Shown here piece by piece: positions 19,201-27,185 of a DNA stretch of 64,000 nt. The stretch is from positions 124,001-188,000 of the forward strand of contig CAVOGL010000001.1 of NCBI GenBank assembly GCA_963695415.1. The letters are read 5' to 3'. Every line of letters starts with the position of its first letter. Within the stretch, counting starts at the first letter, position 1. Under the pieces are notes generated by a model. That model was given only the letters and a program-made list of their open reading frames with translations, did no database searches and had not been told where the DNA came from. The position numbers and the translations under genes were made by a program. This DNA comes from CAVXWV01 sp963695415. Its GTDB lineage: Bacteria; Chloroflexota; Anaerolineae; Anaerolineales; UBA4823.

Positions 19201-22108
19201 CCTGGACGTGATGGATCCGTACACGACGACCACGAAAACACTCCATTTGCCGGGTGTACTGCCTGACGGTCCACGCCCTGATGCAATGTATGCCGATTAT
19301 GTCGTCTGGGTACAGGATTACCAGACTGCCTGGCTGTACCGCTGGGATGGTGCAGCCTGGGTGGCAGCTTCGCAGCTGGACGCGAGCCAGTTCCGGCTTG
19401 ATCCGGGGTTGAATGGCGGTACGACCGATCTGTACCTGCCATTCGAACTCCTGGGGATCATTGATCCAGAAAGCACTGCGCTGAAGCTGGTGGCTTTTGC
19501 CACGGATGAAGCAAGCCTGCAGATTTGGGCTGTACTGCCGCAGAGCAACCCGGTGACCAGCGAATTTGTCGTCGGTCGGACCATGGTTGAGGAGGGCTAC
19601 GTGCGCTTTGCCCTGAACCACCCGTTCAGCTGGGATGGGCTGGGGAGCGGGGTCTGCCCCAACGGCAGCCAGGCGCTGATGCCCAACCAGCGCCAGTACA
19701 CCGACGATAACCTGCAGCTCAGCCTGACGGCGGATCCAGCCGGGGCGTCGTACCGCTACCTGGGGGACCACCTCTTCGGCTGGTGGCTGAGCCTCCTGGG
19801 TGACAAGCCAGCCGAATTCAGCTCCATCCTGGCGAGGATATCCAATGAGCAAAGGCGGGTGCAGGATAGCCAGGAGATCAGCTACACGATCCATTACACG
19901 AACAAAGGAAGCCAGGCTGCTCAGGATGTGCTGCTGCAGGTGCGCAGTCGTCTGGCGCTGACATTGCCAGATGGTGCGCCAGATGGCGAGCCACAGACCT
20001 CAGGAGAGCATGTCTACCTGCAGGAAATATACCTGGGAGACATCGCACCCGGACAGACAGGTACGGTGACCGTGCGCGGCAAGGTCGACTTGGATTGGGG
20101 AGAACAGGCTTACCAGGACTGCCTGGTGCAGCACCCTGACCATCCGCTGGCGTGTGCGTTTAACAAGCGCTGGGCGCTGCTCAGCGTGCAGGTGTTCGAC
20201 CAGGCACACACCCCGGCGAGTGGACCGCGCGAGCTGATGTGGATGGACCACCGGGTCAATTCGACCGCCCCGCTGTTCGCCGGGATCGCCAACACCGCCT
20301 ATGGGATTTCGGGATTGAGAAACAACATCCTGCAAGGTTATGCCTTTGATGAAAGCGGGGTGGCGAACATCAAGCTGGAGATCGCCGCGCCGGATGGAAC
20401 AACCACACAGCAGGATTGCCAGGACCCTACGCCTTTGGATGGGCAGTGGCAATGCAGCCTGAACCTGGGTCAGGCTGCTCAGGATGGGGAGGAATATCGC
20501 ATCCGTCTCAAGGCACGGGATACGATTGGTCAGGAAGGGGAGTGGACCCCGTGGCAAACTTTTATTGTGGACCACACTGGACCGCAGGTTGAGGTGGGTG
20601 ACCTTCCGACCCAAATACCTGTGGGCCCGCCAATCAGCCTGGGCTTGCTCAACCTGAAAGGGCTGGTGCATGACAATGTGGGTGTGAATGGCGTGGAAGT
20701 CTGCCAGGGATCGCAGTGCCAACGGGTGGTGACCCAGCTGGCTGCCAGGGATTGGGGCTACGCTGACACAGTTTCGAGCCCATTGGCGATCGGTGTTTGC
20801 GGCAGTGGCACTCTGGAGCGGAGCTTCAGCGTGCCGGAGGAGTACACGGTGGGAGATATCCGCCTGGGATTCCAGGCAGAGATCGCCAACCGCGATGGGC
20901 TGGTTTTGAAGCTGACTTCGCCTTCGGGCCTGAGCTGGCAGCTGACCGGTGATGACTATGACTTGAGCACGAACTTATGCCAATCTGAGCGTGATCCTGA
21001 GTGATCGGGCGGGAGCCGGACTCGCTGCCCTGCGCGCTAACCAGGCACTGGTCTCGGGCGGATTCGGGACGTTCGTACGCCCATACCAGCCTCTGGCGGA
21101 ATTCAGGGGACAACGGGCTGCGGGAACGTGGAAGCTGAGTGTCTGCCGGCAGGAGAGCAAGGGGACGCAGGCGCTCTACCACGGAGCCCAGTTATGGGTA
21201 GAGCCGCCCAACACCTCACCGCTGTCCGGCAGCTGGCAATCGTTCATCAAGCTGCCAGCGATGGACGACGAGGAGCAGACCTGGCTGGTTTACGGGATTG
21301 ATGAAGCCGGCAATCGTTCTGCCGAACCGCAGACTTTGACCTTACGGGTGGACAACGTGACACCGGAGCTGACGGTCCAGCAGGTGAACACGACCTGACC
21401 ATGACGCCTGACCTGGCTGCGCAGACCGTGCTGCTGGGGAGCGTCTCGGATGGGGGTAATGTCGTGCGTATGCACGCTGTTGTCCGCGATCCGGAAGGGA
21501 TCGGCTCATCTCTGCGACCAATGGTCAACGATGACCTGAGCTGGCAGGTGCAATTGCAGCCGATGAAGGTGGGAACTTACCGGGTGTGGATTGCGGCTGA
21601 GGATGAGGCAGGCAACCAGACAACAGCCGGACCTTTCGCAGTAAATGTTGCTGAAATTCCAGCAGAGCTCGAAGAGCAAAAGGTCTTCATACCGCTGGTG
21701 GGGATGCATATTTCACCGGCTGCTTTAGCCAATTCCGAAACCCCAACACCAACCAGCACAGCCACCCAGACAGCAACACCAGCTGTTACGGGAACGCCAA
21801 CGATAACAGCAGCGCCGACGGTGACATCCACATCTACACAATCGGAAACGCCAACTATGACGGTCGCTCCTACCCAGACAATACAGCCAACGGATACGAA
21901 CACCCCGACGCCTACTCCGACGTTACCGTCGATTAAGTCGCCAACGCCGGAGTCCACTTCCACGCCTGTGCCGATCAGCATCTCGGGACTGGCATCGACG
22001 GACAGTGCGCCGGTATTCCCGGTCTCCTGGTTGTTACTCGTCCTGGTTTTGGCACTTCCACCCGTTTTGGGAAAGGTTTGGTCACGAAAAAAACGGACTG
22101 ATGAGTGA
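6229..22108 (+). CDS. giant membrane-anchored LamG/TSP3 surface protein, broken into about 20 frames
   Basis: From an ATG 6 bases after AGGAG the coding runs for 15.9 kb, about 5,290 codons, to a TGA at 22106-22108. There is no gap without protein-like coding and no internal ribosome site with a convincing new start. About 20 frame changes split it into pieces, listed separately. Domain order: N-terminal helix, LolA-like region, two membrane helices, Ca-binding DxDxDG repeats, a beta-rich region, four to five membrane helices, more DxDxDG repeats, eight LamG domains interrupted by Ig-like domains, a long Ig/CARDB-like region, a P/Homo-B-like domain, a Thr/Pro stalk and a terminal membrane anchor. 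It is probably a cell-surface adhesin or glycan-binding protein. That it is one gene is my inference from frame-to-frame continuity. Confidence 0.7.
7226..8300 (+). CDS. giant protein segment 2: helix, coiled linker, first TSP3-type Ca repeats
   Basis: After the helix ILTICGIVIILSMLVS comes a charged linker rich in Glu/Gln (FTEKVQAERAKGLEQAQTARS). It is followed by thrombospondin type-3-like calcium motifs: DPTSDDDGD, NSDLDMLGDGLE, SSDTTNDGLVD, NLDSDNDGWLD and ADNDDDGVED. A beta-rich stretch (FQLVINNLDPKPVLVDLQLR...) follows. The frame is lost near DKLDMYG at about 8290-8300. In the TSP3 family such aspartate-rich loops bind Ca2+ and stiffen extracellular stalks. Confidence 0.7.
8300..9480 (+). 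CDS. giant protein segment 3: acidic beta-rich region, four short frames
   Basis: Coding passes through four frames: LLKTDGTLAIYAPLNLVEDR (to about 8450), then MLTDQCDSGAYDENTDGEFE (to about 8585), then TYPEEWSLTGLSIREDYG (to about 8990), then EAHSRTANLDFGDTISWLNA (to about 9480). The text is acidic and reads like one extracellular domain with repeated DDED loops and 'WxVYPLGQYLDLLDGRLD'. I recognise no family. The short distances between shifts (140-490 bp) are the densest in the window. Confidence 0.5.
9482..10200 (+). CDS. giant protein segment 4: internal membrane-helix bundle
   Basis: Three frames give a continuous stretch with four to five hydrophobic helices: KMGALLAMTMIAVTCAVAAL (about 9650-9705), YMQGGLMALGSTVLLGLSSG (about 9738-9797), GFVLAVVALVVDILAQVGLF (about 9884-9943) and a long double segment TVIFFLIYLIPVFGEIIYAL with LVSLINVILEIVCTAL (about 10029-10125). 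Frame changes fall near 9700, 10000 and 10165. A polytopic block in the middle of a protein whose flanks are Ca-repeat and LamG domains is unusual; it would place parts of the chain on both sides of the membrane unless the number of helices is even. No family recognised. Confidence 0.55.
10161..11499 (+). CDS. giant protein segment 5: linker and second TSP3-type Ca repeats
   Basis: After a short frame ending near 10310, the main frame begins with GNSLAYTIQVTNTIRMTTTT. From about 10855 it has a dense run of Ca-binding motifs: KDADGDD, KDADGDGLAFGSDPND, DTDKDGLSD, DSDNDTLLD, DSDNDGLSD and DSDFDGVND. The phrase around KDADGD is duplicated with a 20-residue offset. Such repeats form rigid calcium-dependent rods in thrombospondin-like and bacterial surface proteins. 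The frame changes at about 11440, after which the text continues as RGLLSAQYPAGSLSG. Confidence 0.75.
11440..15757 (+). CDS. giant protein segment 6: LamG domains 1-6 and Ig-like insert, several frames
   Basis: Six LamG/concanavalin-like modules can be traced at about 11640-12225, 12225-12880, 12880-13510, 13520-14130, 14830-15450 and 15515-16150, the last continuing into the next segment. Typical landmarks repeat in each: an opening LHLEE/LHLDE, AAEFDGVDDYI-type strand, WHHLALTYD, SLYVDGSLV, IGNYLGDLDEIAVYNRALT. An Ig-like pair (VDNDPPTVHV..., VDNHAPTATL...) lies at about 14150-14800. Frame changes were located near 12440, 13520, 14715, 15085, 15130, 15350 and 15757. LamG modules bind glycans or proteins outside the cell. 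Confidence 0.8.
15758..21004 (+). CDS. giant protein segment 7: LamG 6-8, Ig-like region, start of P/Homo-B-like domain
   Basis: This 5.2-kb stretch reads in one frame of 1,748 codons without interruption. It completes LamG 6, holds LamG 7 (about 16215-16840) and LamG 8 (about 16840-17510), then several Ig-like/Big-type domains with TxPxAVLTYEGG and VDVQAPDLVIS-like openings. A segment with LRIAWTGANWSGDGDLFVYL resembles carbohydrate-binding domains near 19120. From about 20810 the pattern TLERSFSVPEEYTVGDIRLG and LVLKLTSPSG matches the P/Homo-B domain found at the C-terminus of subtilisin-like convertases, though no protease domain is present. The frame ends near 20985-21004. Confidence 0.8.
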   Translation: MQRVLGIAQCSAGGGLGFGLSGSGLIFTTYTVKDYYSSGVSLSANQWQHIAAVMGADNSVTFYVNGIEQQTIAGVTPGKVCLGDIQIGRSIAATGSPGQWFQGSIDEVQVFNRALTSAEILALAQKQNAGIQSLEVAYISDLPGSTQNNTQILPNTQLYLPFDDTEDAAGNLTFLDISGQGFSGTCAQPGCPAVGQMGHAGSAAMFDGNNSVTIQAGSGSTDFMTVSAWIYPVGSEAYRGTFIARRNHWSINCLQDGTIRMWFNDTALGNGYVYPGYQAPLNEWTHLVVVYDAGVLKTYANGKHVGNTITTSGSINNADWLYLGGWPAAGEYFGGGLDEVQVLTDALTDAQVEALYLGSEAVVHLPLDETWAVSGSAIADTSGWWREGALSTGTADTANKAVEGVVGIGAVHLDGIDDYITLGDVNEADGLGDFALSQWFYLDAFSPSGVGWSAPLGKGAWNGSYGWAVLVNNIAGIPDNHSINLYLNGAIASTIPAPSGGWQIGRWYHYVFTRSGSTIKGYLDGKEKVSSVSAVIPVANNAPILLGKNQTGQYLWKGKLDDLQIYRRGIAPEEAQALYDNRWQNVTLSSSGNQVMSTTWSTMLPPGLEGHYQVEFKSADLHNNHLERLSTWDGVLDTTDPRAVLTYEGGPTTYTLRFEVQDWNLDEKTLLTDCPASTPFNKTFFNPPWYRALTGVTTLNSTRLFSLDGSCEVTLSDPEQASLTACDLFGNCTTVNASAATATAQAAAKTLASSTDHVLILNPAPGAIVNNLQPLVITGSARAEASLKRLVITVDDTIVRSLKWDQPTMQTYDWSAEWTPTTPGNHLVTATLLDWANAVTTHTARFILDVQAPDLVISTSVLSTADVVVNQLPIRGTATDENGIAMVEVKVQSEGYSSDWMPAALEGDAWQALVYPGHDFHPDNDLLAVQVRATDRSGIRRLISKDVTADLQAPLASDLAITYEDFSDTYPLTRTGTTITSSAPILHLRWSESSDAAGLAEYRAGWVIRDTNGVVDTTQKFKPGDDRLASYQAGEAQELIAGVATTDQHGNQHSQYFGPVYVDSPLTPDYVRLDNLGGVYHGWMDSGCSLLGQDRRVNEVQPDTATRGKNQALYATWDSRALRIAWTGANWSGDGDLFVYLDTTTGGTLDVMDPYTTTTKTLHLPGVLPDGPRPDAMYADYVVWVQDYQTAWLYRWDGAAWVAASQLDASQFRLDPGLNGGTTDLYLPFELLGIIDPESTALKLVAFATDEASLQIWAVLPQSNPVTSEFVVGRTMVEEGYVRFALNHPFSWDGLGSGVCPNGSQALMPNQRQYTDDNLQLSLTADPAGASYRYLGDHLFGWWLSLLGDKPAEFSSILARISNEQRRVQDSQEISYTIHYTNKGSQAAQDVLLQVRSRLALTLPDGAPDGEPQTSGEHVYLQEIYLGDIAPGQTGTVTVRGKVDLDWGEQAYQDCLVQHPDHPLACAFNKRWALLSVQVFDQAHTPASGPRELMWMDHRVNSTAPLFAGIANTAYGISGLRNNILQGYAFDESGVANIKLEIAAPDGTTTQQDCQDPTPLDGQWQCSLNLGQAAQDGEEYRIRLKARDTIGQEGEWTPWQTFIVDHTGPQVEVGDLPTQIPVGPPISLGLLNLKGLVHDNVGVNGVEVCQGSQCQRVVTQLAARDWGYADTVSSPLAIGVCGSGTLERSFSVPEEYTVGDIRLGFQAEIANRDGLVLKLTSPSGLSWQLTGDDYDLSTNLCQSERDPE
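20991..22108 (+). CDS. giant protein segment 8: Ig-like end, Thr/Pro stalk, C-terminal membrane anchor
   Basis: The P-like domain finishes in a new frame (VILSDRAGAGLAAL... GTWKLSVCRQES), followed by an Ig-like unit; near 21390 coding moves to the final frame. After VAEIPAELEEQKVFIPLVGM comes about 85 residues of Thr/Pro/Ser-rich stalk from about base 21735 to 21970, one hydrophobic helix (FPVSWLLLVLVLALPPVLG) and the basic tail KVWSRKKRTDE. This is the layout of a wall-spanning stalk with a stop-transfer anchor and a cytoplasmic positive tail. No sortase motif is seen. Confidence 0.78.
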
Positions 22109-22110
22109 AA

Positions 22111-22143
22111 GATCATGCCGGTCTGTCAGAGACCGGCATGATC
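22111..22143. terminator. perfect 14-bp-arm hairpin after the giant gene
   Basis: GATCATGCCGGTCT and AGACCGGCATGATC enclose the 5-base loop GTCAG, 2 bp after the stop codon. The stem is long and GC-rich, but no T-run follows, so it may block or pause transcription, or protect the mRNA end. Confidence 0.6.
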
Positions 22144-22217
22144 AACACCCCGCAGCTATCTAGAATCCTGGCGGTTTTCGTCTTTCGCGTCTGAGATGAC
22201 TCCACGTGTGAAAGCGG

Positions 22218-23810
22218 ATGAGAAAAAACAGGAAAAGCATATCTGATCATTTAGAGCATCCGGAAGAATTTAATTTTTACCGGATGCTTATCTCAATCAT
22301 AGATAAAAATAAAAAAATTCCAAAACCCTCTCTGGGTATAATGGTTGGAACGATGAAACCCGAAAGCCCAACCAATGACGCAATCATTGCTCCGCGCTGG
22401 GTTCTGATCAGTATCGGATTCCTGTGCCTTCTCCTGCCCGCTCTGGTGTGGATATATATTTTATCGACGCCATCCGATGGGGCACGCATATCCAAGGATC
22501 CAGGTCCTGCAACTAATCAGGGTTACTACATCGACGATTTTTCTACAGGCAACGGACTGGAACAAGGCGATCTGGTCACCGGGGTTGACCAGATTTCGAT
22601 GGCGGTTTGGATAGAAAATTTATTCAAACCGCAAAACTGGGGGACGCGCTGGTCCTTGTCGCAATCGGTTCCATACCAGGTTGTCCGCAATGGTGAGACT
22701 ATCGAAGTACTGGTCAAACTGAGCAGTCAGCCAGTTTCAGCCATCCTGGCGCAGAACTGGAGCCTGTGGGTATATACAATCTTATTTCAGGCGATTGTCA
22801 TTTTCGTCATCATCACTAAACCGAAAGAGCCTGCCGCCCAGGCGTTGTTCATCTGGGGGATGACCACCAGCCATTTTTACACGTGGTCATCTTTTTTCCA
22901 GATCTACGATTTCATCAACGGTTACGGTTTCTGGTTGTTCAACCTGATCAACTCATTCCTGTGGGTGTCCAACTGGTCTGCAGGAGTGCACCTGGCATTT
23001 ACTTTTCCTACCCCTCTGCCGGCTATCAGGAAACGCCCCTGGATTGTGTGGATGCCATATCTGGTCGCTTATGCACTTTATCTGTTCTACTTAGCCGCAA
23101 GCCGGTTATTTATCCCCAACAAGGTCGAGTGGATCGGTCAGTGGAACCGGGCAGATTCAATTGTGGCATTACTTTTCTTCCTCACAGCTGTCATTTTTCT
23201 CATCCGGCAGTTCATGCTTCATCGCAAAGGACCTGAACGCCCCAAAATGCAGTGGGTGGTTTACAGCGGTCTATTCTCAGGCGGTTTGACCGTCCTGTTC
23301 TACCTGCTGCCGGAATTCCTGGGACTGCCCAGCCTGGGCGTGAACGTAATTGGAATCATCCTGCTGCCCTTCCCCATCTCAATCGCCATCGCCATCTGGC
23401 GCCACCAGCTCTTCGATATAAACCTGATCCTCAACCGTACACTGGTCTATGGTGCATTGACCCTGACCCTGGCGGTGATCTTCTTCGCCAGCGTCACTTT
23501 GCTGCAGTTATTGTTCTCCGCCATTACCGGTCAGGATTCACCCATCGCCACAGTCTTATCTACCCTGGTGATTGCAGGTCTGTTCAACCCGCTGCGTAAC
23601 CGTATCCAGCGCGACATCGACCGGCGTTTCTTCCGCAGGAAATATGATGCCGAACAGGCAATCGAGCGTTTTGCCGCCGCAACCCGTGAACTGACCGACC
23701 TGGACCAGTTATCGAATGAGCTGCTGGCGGTCGTTGCCGAAAACCTGGAGCCGGAAAGTGTGAGTTTGTGGTTGAAAAAACATGATGAAGGGGGACCAAT
23801 TCGTGATTGA
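22218..23810 (+). CDS. PDZ-like multi-spanning membrane sensor without kinase core
   Basis: Up to 530 residues; the first helix is VLISIGFLCLLLPALVWIYI. An extracytoplasmic PDZ-like part follows (YYIDDFSTGNGLEQGDLVTGV ... VVRNGETIEVLVKL), then about eight membrane helices and a cytoplasmic tail RNRIQRDIDRRFFRRKYDAE leading into a GAF-like start, LLAVVAENLEPESVSLWLKK. In related Chloroflexota and actinobacterial proteins this arrangement precedes a histidine kinase; here a TGA stops it before any H-box or ATPase. ATGs at 22341 and 22353, close to a TATAAT at 22337, are alternative starts that still keep all helices. It could be a truncated sensor or a stand-alone membrane regulator. Confidence 0.7.
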   Translation: MRKNRKSISDHLEHPEEFNFYRMLISIIDKNKKIPKPSLGIMVGTMKPESPTNDAIIAPRWVLISIGFLCLLLPALVWIYILSTPSDGARISKDPGPATNQGYYIDDFSTGNGLEQGDLVTGVDQISMAVWIENLFKPQNWGTRWSLSQSVPYQVVRNGETIEVLVKLSSQPVSAILAQNWSLWVYTILFQAIVIFVIITKPKEPAAQALFIWGMTTSHFYTWSSFFQIYDFINGYGFWLFNLINSFLWVSNWSAGVHLAFTFPTPLPAIRKRPWIVWMPYLVAYALYLFYLAASRLFIPNKVEWIGQWNRADSIVALLFFLTAVIFLIRQFMLHRKGPERPKMQWVVYSGLFSGGLTVLFYLLPEFLGLPSLGVNVIGIILLPFPISIAIAIWRHQLFDINLILNRTLVYGALTLTLAVIFFASVTLLQLLFSAITGQDSPIATVLSTLVIAGLFNPLRNRIQRDIDRRFFRRKYDAEQAIERFAAATRELTDLDQLSNELLAVVAENLEPESVSLWLKKHDEGGPIRD

Positions 23811-23840
23811 CAAAAGTTGTTTTTCTATTTACAATTTTAA

Positions 23841-23864
23841 TAGGTTCGTGAAACTTGTCACGAA
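23841..23864. terminator. hairpin after the sensor gene
   Basis: GGTTCGTGA (23841-23849) and TCACGAACC (23856-23864) form a perfect 9-bp stem with a 6-base loop, 30 bp after the stop. No T-run follows, so the terminator call is moderate. Confidence 0.45.
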
Positions 23865-23997
23865 CCTCATATCTCGCAGCATCAAAATCAAACAACACGA
23901 TTCTTCGTTATTTCATCACAACCGCTGACGAACTGCTCATTGCGGTTTTCTTCATTTTTGTTAGAGATTTGGGTAATCAACCATTGATGGAGAACAA

Positions 23998-24978
23998 TTG
24001 GACCGTCACAAACATCTGAACCTCTGCATTGTTGGATGTGGAGATATTGCCACTTACCATGCAAGGTACTTGCGTGGAAAAACCGGTTTATGGTTTTATA
24101 ACCGGACCAAAGAAAATGCAATTTCTATGAACCGGAAATTCCATGGATCGGGAGTTTTTAATGATTTCCAGGATGTTCTGGATAACCAACAGATTGATGC
24201 GGTGATCTTGTGTACCCCGCCCGAATTACACTGTGAGCAAACCATTGCTGCGTTAACGCATCGCAAATCTGTGCTGGTCGAAAAGCCAATGTGTATTTCC
24301 ATGGAAGAAACCGCCAATTTCCTCGAGGCTGAACAACAAACTGGCGATCAATTCGTGATGGTAGCGGAAAATTACCTGTATAAACCTTCTCTTGACAGGA
24401 TTAAAGAACTGATCGATGGGGAAGGATTTGGAAGCTTAAGGAAAATTCACGTCAAGATTGGTTACCGGGAAACTACCAATGGTTGGCGGAAAAATTATGG
24501 AGCCCTGTTGGAGTGTGGGATCCATTTTATTTCACTGATAACAGAAATTATTGGGGATACCGAACCGGACGAGATTCTGGCGGAATTTCCCAATTGGACC
24601 GAAGGCAAAGCTGAACGTACTTCCACCGTCAGAATGATTTACCCTGGAGGTCAGACTGGTGAACTGAATTTCTCCTGGGAGAAATTCAGTCTGCCAAAAG
24701 GCTTGTTGCATGTATCAAGGATCGACTGTGAAAATGGAAAAATTTATTTTGAAAGCAACGGATTATTTATCCTGACTGATCTTGGAGGGAGAAAACTAAT
24801 CACTTTCCCTGGGATCGCCGATTTGACGGGTCGTAAAGCGATGATGGAGGACTTTCTGGCTTGTTTATCAGGTACCAGGAATAAACCAAGATCAACTCCT
24901 GAGAAGGCAGCCAGGAATTTAAAGATCATTTTCCGTGCATACCAATCACAAAACATACCCATTCAGATAACGGAGTAA
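23998..24978 (+). CDS. Gfo/Idh/MocA-family oxidoreductase
   Basis: A 326-residue protein beginning at TTG with GGAG 6 bases upstream. The N-terminal Rossmann fold has LCIVGCGDIATYHARYL, and VLVEKPMCIS is the family's conserved EKP signature, whose lysine helps catalysis. Later GWRKNYGALLECGIHFISLI is the region that carries the catalytic histidine in the family (GxHxID-type). The enzyme likely oxidises or reduces a sugar or cyclitol with NAD(P). The GMC oxidoreductase starts 46 bp downstream on the same strand, so the pair may act on the same sugar-like substrate. The sequence is intact. Confidence 0.87.
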   Translation: MDRHKHLNLCIVGCGDIATYHARYLRGKTGLWFYNRTKENAISMNRKFHGSGVFNDFQDVLDNQQIDAVILCTPPELHCEQTIAALTHRKSVLVEKPMCISMEETANFLEAEQQTGDQFVMVAENYLYKPSLDRIKELIDGEGFGSLRKIHVKIGYRETTNGWRKNYGALLECGIHFISLITEIIGDTEPDEILAEFPNWTEGKAERTSTVRMIYPGGQTGELNFSWEKFSLPKGLLHVSRIDCENGKIYFESNGLFILTDLGGRKLITFPGIADLTGRKAMMEDFLACLSGTRNKPRSTPEKAARNLKIIFRAYQSQNIPIQITE

Positions 24979-25024
24979 ACAGGAGATCAAAGGCAGGTAA
25001 ATCGACTCAAGGTGGGGAGGTGAG

Positions 25025-26607
25025 ATGATGACAAATGAATATACGGACGAATTCGATATCATCATCATTGGCTCAGGTCCTGGTGGTGGCACCCTGGCTT
25101 ACGGTTTGAAAGATACCAACGCGAGAATATTGATCATTGAACAGGGGAAGTATCTGCCTCAGGAGGAAAGAAACTGGGATGCCAATGAAGTCATCTATAA
25201 GCGGTGTTACCAGTCCAAACAAAAATGGGTAGACCACACAGGCAGGAAATTCTCACCAAGTTCCTATCACTATGTTGGTGGTCAGTCTAAGGTTTACGGC
25301 TCCACGCTGATAAGGCTGAGAGAGCGGGACTTCGAACGGCTGAAACACAGGGAAGGAATTTCACCTGAATGGCCACTCACCTACGAAGAGCTTGAGCCGT
25401 TCTATTGCAGGGCAGAAGAAATTTATTTCGTCCATGGTCACTGTGGTGAAGATCCCACAGAACCATACCGATCCAAACCATTTCCTTATCCTCCCGTTCC
25501 TCATGAACCTGCCATTGAATCGATCGCATGCCGGTTGAAGGAAATGTATCTTCATCCATTCTGCCAGCCAGTTGGAGTAAAGTACGGAGAAGACCAGGAA
25601 TGTATCCTGTGCAGAACCTGTGTTTTATTCCCCTGCAAAATCCATGCAAAGAGTGACACTGAAATCTGCTGCATCAAACCGGCGCTGGAAGCAGGCAATG
25701 TTGAGTTGTGGTCAGAAACCAGAGCGAAGAAATTAATTCCTGATTCTTCGGGAAATTCCATCGATTATTTGATTGTGGAAAGGGAGGGACGCCAGTTTCG
25801 TCTCCGAGCGAAAGTGTTTATTGTCGCATGTGGTGCAGTCAACACGCCCAGGTTGATGCTTTCTTCCGGGAATAACCGATTTCCGAATGGGCTGGCTAAT
25901 TCGTCCGGTCTGGTGGGCAGAAATTATATGCAGCACAATATTTCATTCCTTGTGACCATAAATCCTATGAATGAGCTGAACACATCCTTCGAAAAAACCC
26001 TTGCCATAAATGATTTTTATTTCGGTGATGAGGGGTTTGACTACCCGATGGGTCACATCCAGCTTGCGGGAAAAATTGATGTCAATCTGGTAGCGAAGTA
26101 TGCGAACATGCCGCTCGTCCGGTTGCCGGGAAACCTTTTTGAACGGGTGACGGAAAGAGTCCTTGTCTGGTCGCTTATTTCCGAGGACCTGCCGGACCCA
26201 GGAAACAAGGTGACCATAACACGAGGTGAGGAAATTCAAATAACCAGGAGACCCAACAACCTGGTAGCCCACCAGCGGCTACTTTCTAAAACCAGGGGGA
26301 TTCTTTCGAAAATTGGACTCAAGACCGTTTTTATCTATCGACTAGGTGCAGCTCGGAGCTCCCATTACATGAGCACAATGTGTTCAGGGAATGATCCTGA
26401 GAATTCAGTGTTGAACAAGAACTGCCGCACTCACGACATAAGAAATCTCTATGTGGTGGATGCATCCTTTTTCCGTCTTCAGGCGCCGTAAATCCTGTAC
26501 TCACGATTGCAGCTCAAGCATTGAGAGTGGCAGACCACATTAAATCGAAATATTACCTGGTTCAACTACAGGATGTTGATGATAAGCAAATGGTTCCAGC
26601 TATTTGA
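25025..26607 (+). CDS. GMC-family FAD oxidoreductase (one frameshift near the end)
   Basis: FAD-binding GSGPGGG at residues 16-22, followed by ILIIEQG, the acidic end of the second strand. GGQSKVYGSTLIRLR matches the GMC substrate-domain signature region, and IVACGAVNTPRLMLSS is the second family signature. The frame as written stops at 26491 inside VDASFF; one missing C near base 26481 would restore PSSGAVNPVLTIAAQALRVADHI, the invariant GMC C-terminus, ending at 26607. SSHYMSTMCSG supplies the catalytic histidine region. It probably oxidises a sugar or alcohol. It follows the Gfo/Idh gene by 46 bp. Confidence 0.85.
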
Positions 26608-26745
26608 TTGACACCTTCTCCCCTAACGTAAAGCACACTGAAAGGGATGCAGGGATACGATATGGTAATTTTTCAATCGATGTGATTGCCATTTTTGACA
26701 TATAATTCGTTCAGAAACATTGTTCAGTTCACCTCAATACCCAAA

Positions 26746-27167
26746 ATGTACAATCATCAATTATGGTCTGAACTTCAGGCATTCGCTAAGGAAAAATTAT
26801 CCAGCCAATCTGGCGCGCCATATCGATACACTTTCAGCGAGGGACAGTGTGGTAATTGTGGAGAAGTAAGCCTGGAAGTCACCATCGAACACCATACCGG
26901 ATCAAAGATGAATGATTTCAAAGGAGTGATCCATTATCATTGTGCAACCTGTGGACACGAAGGAGAATTCCTGCGCTTTACAGGTTCCCACCGAACTTTT
27001 CATCATCAGGAAGCGGTAACCTGTAGATGCGGTGCTGGTATCTTTCTCCTCGGTGAATGTGAGCGGTTTGAGGTTGATAATGGGTTGGAAGGTTTCTTCG
27101 ATGAAGGATTGTGGTGAGTAAATGTGTGGAATGCGGAAGGAAACATGTCCTGGTCTACACGGATTAG
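26746..27167 (+). CDS. zinc-ribbon protein of unknown function (probable frameshift at the end)
   Basis: A protein of about 140 residues with CGNCG, CATCGH and CRCG cysteine pairs. An in-frame stop occurs at 27115-27117, but another frame immediately continues VSKCVECGRKHVLVYTD and stops at 27167, supplying the missing partner CxxC for the third pair. The restored protein would hold two four-cysteine zinc sites. The ATG at 26746 (MYNHQLWSELQAF) is preferred to 26686, whose extra N-terminus is unlike a folded domain; no clear ribosome site is seen for either. Function unknown; the next gene follows at once. Confidence 0.6.
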
Positions 27168-27185
27168 GCAGTGAAAAGGAGTAAC

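Noticed and set aside
18449..19894. 481-residue open frame on the minus strand
   Set aside because: Lies entirely inside the long unbroken coding of the giant protein; its text has no recognisable domain and is explained by codon bias of the plus-strand gene.
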